Below are positions 58,593-64,000 of a DNA stretch of 64,000 bases, one piece after another. A program made the translations under genes and the position numbers. Under the pieces are notes generated by a model. It was not told where the DNA came from. It was given only the letters and a program-made list of their open reading frames with translations, and searched no databases. Origin of the DNA: Planococcus shenhongbingii (GTDB taxonomy: Bacteria > Bacillota > Bacilli > Bacillales_A > Planococcaceae); contig NZ_CP129235.1 in the NCBI RefSeq assembly GCF_030413635.1, positions 1,240,001 through 1,304,000 on the forward strand, written 5' to 3'. Position 1 is the first letter of the stretch. Each line of letters opens with the position of its first letter.

Positions 58593-60086
58593 ATGGAACT
58601 TATCGTACAAAGGGATGCAGCAAATATTGAAGCTGAAATCTTAGTGGTTGGCTTGAGCCGCCATCCGGAAAACAGTAAAGGATGGAGCGAGTTTTCAGGA
58701 CGCTTTAACGGCAAGCTGGAAGAATGGACCAAAAAAGATTTGTCTTTTGACTCCAACTCTTTGGTCATTTATCCAACTCTGTCAGGCGCAATTCCACGTG
58801 TGCTTTTCGTCGGATTGAATGACCGGAAAAAACTGACGGAAGACGATTTGCGAATTTCTTTCGGACAGGTCGGCAAAGAGCTGCTAAAGAAAAAAATCAA
58901 GCATGCAGCCATTTATTTGGATTCTTTCCAGAATGACAGCATTGCAGCAGAAGACGCGGCATACCTGGCTGCTGAAGGAATCACGATGGGGACATACCGT
59001 TTTGATGATTATAAAACTTCATCCAATGAAGCCGAAGTTTCACTCCAGTCATTAAGCATTTTGACTGCTGAGGATGCTGAAGAGATTCAAGCATCTGCAT
59101 TTATTGGCCAAGTATTCGGCGAATCGGTCAACGAAGCACGGACGCTTGTAAATATGCCGGGCAATCTTTTGACTGCTACGGCACTAGCTGATTATGCAAA
59201 AGAACTGGGAGAAACTTATGGTTTTGAAACGGATATCTTGGGCAAAGAGGAGCTTGAAGAATTGGGCATGGGCGCAATTCTAGCAGTCAACCAGGGATCG
59301 GTTGAAGAACCGCGTTTGATCGTTTTGAAATACAAAGCGACTGACAGTTTTGAAAATCCGCTTGCGCTTGTCGGGAAAGGAATTACGTTTGATACGGGCG
59401 GCTATTCATTAAAACCGAAAGACGGAATTGTCGGGATGAAAGGCGATATGGGTGGTGCTGCTGCGGTTCTCGGGGCAATGAAAGTGATCGGCGAATTAAA
59501 GCCTGAGAAAAATGTCGTGGCTGTCATCGCTTCTACGGACAACATGGTGTCCGGCAATGCATTTAAGCCGGATGATGTTATCACTTCGCTGAGCGGCAAG
59601 ACGATTGAGATTTTGAACACGGATGCCGAGGGACGTTTGGTATTGGCTGATTCTGTAACGTACGCGAAACAGCTGGGAGCAACACATATTATTGATGTAG
59701 CTACTTTGACTGGCGGCGTGATCATTGCGCTAGGGAATGACAAAACAGGCGCTTTAACAAACGACGAAGCCTTTTTTGAAACGTTTATGGAAGCGGCACT
59801 GGAAACTGGAGAGTTTGTCTGGAGATTGCCGCTGACAGAACGAGACAAAAACCGCATCCGCAAAAGCGATGTTGCAGATTTGAATAATTCACCTGGCCGT
59901 GACGGCCATATGATTTTCGGCGGCGGTTTTGTCGGGGAGTTTGCTGAAAATACACCGTGGATCCATCTGGATATAGCGGGAACTTCCCATGCTGCGTCCA
60001 GCCATGATCTGGGACCGCAAGGCGGCACTGGAGCGATGGTCCGGACACTTGCCATGATGGTTGAAAGAATGGCAGAAGGGCAGTAA
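58593..60086 (+). CDS. pepA: Leucyl aminopeptidase (PepA family, M17)
   Basis: Zinc/manganese aminopeptidase, usually a cytoplasmic hexamer. The 497-residue protein has a regulatory N-terminal domain (about 1-165) and a catalytic C-terminal domain. Metal and catalytic residues lie in GKGITFDTGGYSLKP (Lys, Asp) and LNTDAEGRLVLAD (the M17 signature NTDAEGRL with Asp and Glu). ATG 58593 follows GAGGAGG; the in-frame TTG at 58539 has no site. Corresponds to B. subtilis yuiE. Confidence 0.93.
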   Translation: MELIVQRDAANIEAEILVVGLSRHPENSKGWSEFSGRFNGKLEEWTKKDLSFDSNSLVIYPTLSGAIPRVLFVGLNDRKKLTEDDLRISFGQVGKELLKKKIKHAAIYLDSFQNDSIAAEDAAYLAAEGITMGTYRFDDYKTSSNEAEVSLQSLSILTAEDAEEIQASAFIGQVFGESVNEARTLVNMPGNLLTATALADYAKELGETYGFETDILGKEELEELGMGAILAVNQGSVEEPRLIVLKYKATDSFENPLALVGKGITFDTGGYSLKPKDGIVGMKGDMGGAAAVLGAMKVIGELKPEKNVVAVIASTDNMVSGNAFKPDDVITSLSGKTIEILNTDAEGRLVLADSVTYAKQLGATHIIDVATLTGGVIIALGNDKTGALTNDEAFFETFMEAALETGEFVWRLPLTERDKNRIRKSDVADLNNSPGRDGHMIFGGGFVGEFAENTPWIHLDIAGTSHAASSHDLGPQGGTGAMVRTLAMMVERMAEGQ

Positions 60087-60091
60087 GCAAA

Positions 60092-60133
60092 AAAACAAGC
60101 CATCAAGCAGAAGTTGCTTGATGGCTTGTTTTA
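60092..60133. terminator. Bidirectional terminator between pepA and mrpG
   Basis: aaacaagccatcaagca pairs with tgcttgatggcttgttt around gaagt, with A and T runs. It overlaps the mrpG stop. Confidence 0.93.
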
Positions 60134-60496
60134 TTTTTTTTCGTCTAACTTTTTTTCGACAGCAGCTTTCATATCATCCCGAACAGTTTCTTTAGCTAAT
60201 GGAATACCAGACATATAAGATGCCCTGCCAATTAAATGGCCTGCTACAGGGGAAGTGATAAACAAAAAGGCAATCGCGATAATCAGCTGTGGATTAAAGT
60301 GATCTTCAATCAGCCAGAAATGAATGAACGTTCCAGCCAGAATGCCCATCACCCCAAGTGTAGAGCTCTTAGAAGCTGCATGCGTCCGTGTATAGACATC
60401 GGGAAGCCGAACCAGCCCAAGAGCTGTAACGGCACTGAAAATGACACCTGTGCTGATCAATATGATGATGAGGATATTAACGATTATTGTTTCGAT
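60131..60496 (-). CDS. mrpG: Mrp Na+/H+ antiporter subunit G
   Basis: Small membrane subunit of the Mrp complex. The family core GLVRLPDVYTRTHAASKSSTLGVMG and FITSPVAGHLIGRASYMSG is present, with a charged C-terminal tail. The first TTG in frame (60460) would cut off most of the first membrane segment and has no ribosome site. The frame is open further up, and an ATC at 60496 lies 9 bases after AGGAG and restores the segment (IETIIVNILIIILISTG). A non-standard start or a sequence error is possible. About 121 residues if the longer form is right. Confidence 0.88.
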   Translation of the reverse strand: METIIVNILIIILISTGVIFSAVTALGLVRLPDVYTRTHAASKSSTLGVMGILAGTFIHFWLIEDHFNPQLIIAIAFLFITSPVAGHLIGRASYMSGIPLAKETVRDDMKAAVEKKLDEKK

Positions 60497-60755
60497 CGAA
60501 AATCACTCCTCTCTCAATAAACTTCGCAAAAGCAGTTGTCCCGATAAAAGACAAGATGCTTAATAATAAAATGATTTCCAGGAAGAATTCAGTTCCGATT
60601 ATAAGTGACAACAAAGCCACTATAGAAACAAGTGCTACGCCGAGGGCATCAAGCGCAACCACACGGTCAGCGACAGTAGGCCCTTTTACCAGGCGGTACA
60701 GCAAGCCGGCAAAAGCAAAACTGATAATCAAAAGGGATATCCAATAAAACATCAT
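60477..60755 (-). CDS. mrpF: Mrp Na+/H+ antiporter subunit F
   Basis: 92 residues with three hydrophobic segments and the family segment GPTVADRVVALDALGV. Belongs to the small subunits E, F and G of the Mrp complex. GGAGGTGAG precedes the ATG pair at 60755/60752, and the start overlaps the mrpE stop by one base. Its 3' end overlaps the proposed mrpG start. Confidence 0.93.
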   Translation of the reverse strand: MMFYWISLLIISFAFAGLLYRLVKGPTVADRVVALDALGVALVSIVALLSLIIGTEFFLEIILLLSILSFIGTTAFAKFIERGVIFDRNNNR

Positions 60756-61234
60756 CAAGGCCGGCTCACCTCCAAAATGGCACGTTCAAACGTGTTTTTG
60801 ATCGATGAGACCGCATCGTCAATATCTTCGAAATCAATCGCATGAATGTAAAGCCGTTTTTGATCATCTGAAATGCCAACGACCAAAGTTCCTGGGGTTA
60901 AAGTGATTAATGCGGAAAGCAAAGTCACTTCCCAGTCATGCTTCAATTCGGTTTCCAGTTCGAAAATTGCCGGACGTATATTCAAACGCGGTTGAATAAC
61001 CAGCATAAACACTGAAAAACTTGAAAGGACCAATTCTTTCAAGAACAGGAAGAACAGTGAAATGACTGCCCAAACCCTTGAAGTATACAGCCGGTAGGAA
61101 AAGAATCTGCGCATTAGAATGATCAGCAGCAATCCTACGATAAAGCCTATTGCAAAACCTGTAGGAGTAAATGCGTTGGTCATGAACATCCAAACACCAG
61201 CTAAAAAGAAATTAAGTAAAATTTGCAATGCCAT
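60755..61234 (-). CDS. mrpE: Mrp Na+/H+ antiporter subunit E
   Basis: About 159 residues, two to three hydrophobic segments in the first 65 residues, then a soluble domain with TLLSALITLTPGTLVVGIS and LYIHAIDFED, typical of MrpE. Second ATG (61234, MALQILLNF) is at better distance from AAAGGAG than the first (61240). It follows mrpD without a gap. Confidence 0.93.
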   Translation of the reverse strand: MALQILLNFFLAGVWMFMTNAFTPTGFAIGFIVGLLLIILMRRFFSYRLYTSRVWAVISLFFLFLKELVLSSFSVFMLVIQPRLNIRPAIFELETELKHDWEVTLLSALITLTPGTLVVGISDDQKRLYIHAIDFEDIDDAVSSIKNTFERAILEVSRP

Positions 61235-61240
61235 CTTCAT

Positions 61241-62722
61241 CTACTCCTTTAATACCGCATCTATATAGATGGATGGATTTAATAGAACTTCACCTGCACC
61301 GCTGATTAATGGCATGAAAAATTCAGCGCCGACCCCCAGGAACACAGTGAGCGCGACCAAAAGCACTGAAGGAATCATCATTTGGCGGTAAGTCGATTTT
61401 TTGAGCGGCACGGTTTCAACCGGCTCTCCCCAGAAAGCATAAACGAAAATGCGGATAACACTCAGCAGTACCAGCAAGCTGGTGACTAATATAACGATGC
61501 TTCCCCAGAATTGCGGACCTTCAAAACCGCCTTGGACAATCAGCAATTTACCGGGGAACCCGCTAAGCGGTGGAATTCCTGCCAATCCGAAAGCGGTAAT
61601 CAGGTAAACCCAGCCGAGAACCGGATAAGTCTTCATCAACCCGCCCATTTGGCGCAAGTTCGATGTGCCGAAAATGACCGCTACAATCCCGACTAAGAAG
61701 AACAAAGCTGCTTTGATCAGCATATCATGGATCAAATAGAAGATGGACCCATTTACACCGGCTTCATTTAATTGAGAAACGCCGAACAAAATAACACCGA
61801 CCGCAATAATGATGTTATAAATAATGATTTTCTTGACATCAAAATAGGCCAAGGCGCCGATGCAGCCGGCAAGAATCGTCAAGATTGCGATAATGGCCAG
61901 CAATTCATGCGTGAAATCTGTATTCATTGTGAAAAATAACGTGTATGTACGCATGATTGCATAAACCCCGACTTTGGTCAGCAAAGCACCAAACAAAGCT
62001 AAAATAGGGATTGGCGGGGCGTAATAAGCGCCCGGCAGCCAGAAATATAACGGGAAAATAGCTGCCTTAAAGCCAAATACAATCAGGAACAGGACGGCTA
62101 TGACCGTCAGGATTCCAGTAGCCTCAATTTGCGGGATTTTCACGGCTAAATCAGCCATATTCAATGTTCCCGTAACGGAATACAAAAAAGCTACAGCGGA
62201 TACAAATAAAGCGGAAGAAATGATGTTGACAAGCAAGTACTTGATCGTCTCGCGCAATTGCGGCTTTTGTCCGCCGTGGACAATCAGCATATACGATGAC
62301 ATCAATAATACTTCAAAGAAAACAAATAAGTTAAAGATATCTCCAGTAGTAAAAGCGCCGTTTACACCAGTCAGCAGGAAAAGCACTGCCGGGTAATAAA
62401 ACGATTGCTCCCGCTCCACGCCAATTGTCGGAAAGCTATAAAAAATAACGAATAGGGTAATGACTGTCGCGCTTAGTACTAGTAAAGCGGAAAACAAGTC
62501 GGATACCATCGTGATGCCAAAAGGCGCATCCCAACTGCCGAGTGTAACGGCTTGGATGCCATCTGTCTTCACTTTAGCTATTAAAAATAAGACTGCGATT
62601 AATGCCAATCCGGCACCTAGAGCAGCGATGCTTCGCTGCATGCGGATATTTTTAGGGAAAAACAGCAAAATCGCAGCAAATAGCAACGGAATTAAGACAG
62701 GAAATAGAAGTAAGTTAATCAT
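61241..62722 (-). CDS. mrpD: Mrp Na+/H+ antiporter subunit D
   Basis: 493-residue membrane protein with about 14 hydrophobic segments, homologous to the proton-pumping subunits of respiratory complex I (NuoL/M/N family). Visible: [26 protein letters not shown] with the functional Glu, [15 protein letters not shown] and the conserved Lys region FGFKAAIFP, and [12 protein letters not shown]. With MrpA it probably forms the ion-translocating core. Overlaps mrpC by 8 bases. Confidence 0.95.
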   Translation of the reverse strand: MINLLLFPVLIPLLFAAILLFFPKNIRMQRSIAALGAGLALIAVLFLIAKVKTDGIQAVTLGSWDAPFGITMVSDLFSALLVLSATVITLFVIFYSFPTIGVEREQSFYYPAVLFLLTGVNGAFTTGDIFNLFVFFEVLLMSSYMLIVHGGQKPQLRETIKYLLVNIISSALFVSAVAFLYSVTGTLNMADLAVKIPQIEATGILTVIAVLFLIVFGFKAAIFPLYFWLPGAYYAPPIPILALFGALLTKVGVYAIMRTYTLFFTMNTDFTHELLAIIAILTILAGCIGALAYFDVKKIIIYNIIIAVGVILFGVSQLNEAGVNGSIFYLIHDMLIKAALFFLVGIVAVIFGTSNLRQMGGLMKTYPVLGWVYLITAFGLAGIPPLSGFPGKLLIVQGGFEGPQFWGSIVILVTSLLVLLSVIRIFVYAFWGEPVETVPLKKSTYRQMMIPSVLLVALTVFLGVGAEFFMPLISGAGEVLLNPSIYIDAVLKE

Positions 62723-63062
62723 CGTCTTCAGTTCCTCTCATTAAATTCACGTTATCGGTGCCAAGCTCCTGATAAGAGCGGTAAGCAAGAACCAAGAAAA
62801 ATGAAGTCACCGCAAATGAGATAACAATCGCCGTCAGAATAAGCGCTTGTGGAAGGGGATCGACATAATCCGAAATACTTACTCCCTCAGCAACAACAGG
62901 GGGGGCGGTTCCACCAAGCCCGCCCATTGTCAAAATCAACAAGTGGGCGCCATGGCTAAGCAAACCGGTACCGATAATAATGCGGATCAAACTTTTCGAA
63001 AGCATCAAGTAGACAGCTGCCATAAACAAAAAGCCGATGACAACCGACATAATAATTTCCAT
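62715..63062 (-). CDS. mrpC: Mrp Na+/H+ antiporter subunit C
   Basis: 115 residues, three hydrophobic segments, homolog of NuoK. Family segments: [35 protein letters not shown] and [21 protein letters not shown]. Start overlaps the mrpB stop by one base. Confidence 0.95.
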   Translation of the reverse strand: MEIIMSVVIGFLFMAAVYLMLSKSLIRIIIGTGLLSHGAHLLILTMGGLGGTAPPVVAEGVSISDYVDPLPQALILTAIVISFAVTSFFLVLAYRSYQELGTDNVNLMRGTEDDD

Positions 63063-63484
63063 TATTCATCCTCTCCAATCGTTTGAATAATGGTCATCGT
63101 AACTCCAACAACAACCAAGTAAACGCCTAGGTCAAACAAAGCAGCTGAATGCAAGGACGTTTCACCCCAAAGCGGCAAATCAAAATAATCGTAAGCATGC
63201 GTAAAGAACGGAACATTAAAGAAAATGGAAGCACTCGCAGTTCCGAGAGCCAGCAATAAGCCTATAGCTGTCATCATTACATAGTTGAACGGAATGATTT
63301 TTTTTACCGTTTCAATATCGTAGGCAAGCATCAACAAAACGATAGCGCTCGCTGTCAAAAGCCCGCCGACAAAACCGCCGCCAGGGGTGTAATGCCCTGC
63401 GAAGAAAATGTGGATAGCGAACATTAAAATGATAAACGTCACCACTTTAGTAGCGGTTTGAAGCATCACATCATTTGTTTTCAT
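63062..63484 (-). CDS. mrpB: Mrp Na+/H+ antiporter subunit B
   Basis: 140 residues with four hydrophobic segments and the MnhB-type motif [23 protein letters not shown], where the conserved HxTPGGGF loop is diagnostic. Starts inside the end of mrpA (14-base overlap), behind AGGAGG. Confidence 0.95.
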   Translation of the reverse strand: MKTNDVMLQTATKVVTFIILMFAIHIFFAGHYTPGGGFVGGLLTASAIVLLMLAYDIETVKKIIPFNYVMMTAIGLLLALGTASASIFFNVPFFTHAYDYFDLPLWGETSLHSAALFDLGVYLVVVGVTMTIIQTIGEDE

Positions 63485-64000
63485 GTTGCTCCTCCTTTTT
63501 GCTTAAACGGAGTTTAATCATGGTGATAATCGCAATTCCCGCAATTCCAAGAACAGTAATTTCAAATAGCGTATCAAAACCGCGGTAATCGACTAAAATA
63601 ACGTTTACGATATTGCCGCCGCCTGCTTCAGAGTAAACGGTTTCTTTGTAATACTCGGAAATGGATGGCAAGACTTTTTGCGAATGCGACGCTAAAGCAA
63701 CCAGTGTCATGGTCACCCCGACACCTAAAGCAATTGCTGCATTCCCGAGTTTAAAGCCCATCCGTTCTTCTTTTTTGCTGACTTTCGGCAAGTGATAAAA
63801 CGCTAAAAGGAATAACGCCACAGAAATGGTTTCAATAACCAACTGGGTCAAAGCCAAATCCGGAGCCCGGAACATGACGAAGAACAAAGCCACCGAATAG
63901 CCGACCGCTCCGAGCGCAATAATTGAAGTCAATCTGGATTTTGCGAAAAGGATCGTGGTCGTGCCGCCGACCAGTGCAGCGATAATGACAATACCATAAA
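63471..64000 (-). CDS. mrpA: Mrp Na+/H+ antiporter subunit A, C-terminal part (5' end outside window)
   Basis: The frame stays open to the end of the window, so the large NuoL-like part of MrpA lies beyond it. Visible is the C-terminal region specific to MrpA: FRAPDLALTQLVIETISVALFLLAFYHLP (DUF4040-type) and, at the end, NVILVDYRGFDTLFEITVLGIAGIAIITMI. A membrane segment precedes (YGIVIIAALVGGTTTILFA). The Mrp complex exchanges cytoplasmic Na+ for H+ and supports alkali and salt tolerance. Confidence 0.95.
   Translation of the reverse strand, partial: YGIVIIAALVGGTTTILFAKSRLTSIIALGAVGYSVALFFVMFRAPDLALTQLVIETISVALFLLAFYHLPKVSKKEERMGFKLGNAAIALGVGVTMTLVALASHSQKVLPSISEYYKETVYSEAGGGNIVNVILVDYRGFDTLFEITVLGIAGIAIITMIKLRLSKKEEQHENK

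Overview
This window reads as chromosomal DNA of a low-to-moderate GC Gram-positive bacterium of the Bacillales. Planococcaceae (Planococcus or a close relative) is the best guess. Reasons: B. subtilis-type gene order in several blocks (fadNAE-yusI-gcvH-yusF-yusE-metNPQ-sufCDSUB; lipA-yutD-yutE-yutF-yuzB; yuiA-yuiB-yuiD-yuiE), strong purine-rich ribosome binding sites, B. subtilis-like cre, FadR, S-box and L-box signals, and GC-rich intergenic repeats of a kind I know from Bacillaceae/Planococcaceae genomes. The betaine-type transporter and Mrp antiporter fit a salt-tolerant life style. The genus is an inference.

Layout. 1-4653: lower glycolysis (pgk end, tpiA, gpmI, eno) and secG. 5033-9101: esterase, RNase R, SmpB and tmRNA, i.e. 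RNA decay and ribosome rescue. 9317-10387: an aldo/keto reductase. 10563-15617: a citrate module made of sensor kinase, response regulator, lipoprotein binding protein and CitM-type transporter, with a perfect cre site before citM. 16530-18026: a BCCT osmolyte transporter. 18176-20458: a 5'-3' exonuclease facing a C39-like protein, a STAS protein and a thioredoxin-like protein. 20665-26338: the fadN-fadA-fadE beta-oxidation operon behind a FadR box. 26430-30819: yusI, gcvH, a Toprim protein, a thioredoxin-like protein, then a SAM riboswitch and the metNPQ methionine importer. 31010-33163: an atypical DAACS transporter, a lipoprotein, and a small gene behind a SigB-like promoter. 33434-38613: sufCDSUB for Fe-S cluster assembly. 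39159-43218: AlkD-like protein, DUF72, TauE and YunD. 43290-45159: a lysine riboswitch and an NhaC-family transporter. 45351-47007: an NSS amino acid transporter with a MetS-type small subunit. 47148-51448: lipA, yutD, yutE, yutF, yuzB and an NDH-2-like protein. 51449-52147: no intact gene, but an integrase relic. 52148-53470: an MFS transporter. 53811-60086: yuzD, a NifU-like protein, an A-type Fe-S carrier, an NDH-2, a Nudix protein, yuiA, yuiB, yuiD and a leucyl aminopeptidase. 60131-64000 (minus strand): mrpG to mrpA, with mrpA running off the window.

No transposase, intact prophage, CRISPR array, rRNA or tRNA gene was seen, and I found no clearly new multi-gene system. The accessory signal lies between genes. 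Modular GC-rich hairpin repeats sit mostly just downstream of intrinsic terminators. In three copies their terminal stem differs in sequence but still pairs. In two places a terminator sequence is duplicated around a repeat island of roughly 550-650 bp, and an AlkD-like reading frame runs into one island. Other points worth a look: a lysine-riboswitch-controlled NhaC transporter, a SigB-type promoter before an unrecognised small protein, an orphan DUF86/HEPN protein whose RX4HXY motif is degenerate, a DAACS transporter lacking hallmark residues, and reading frames that seem to need near-cognate start codons.
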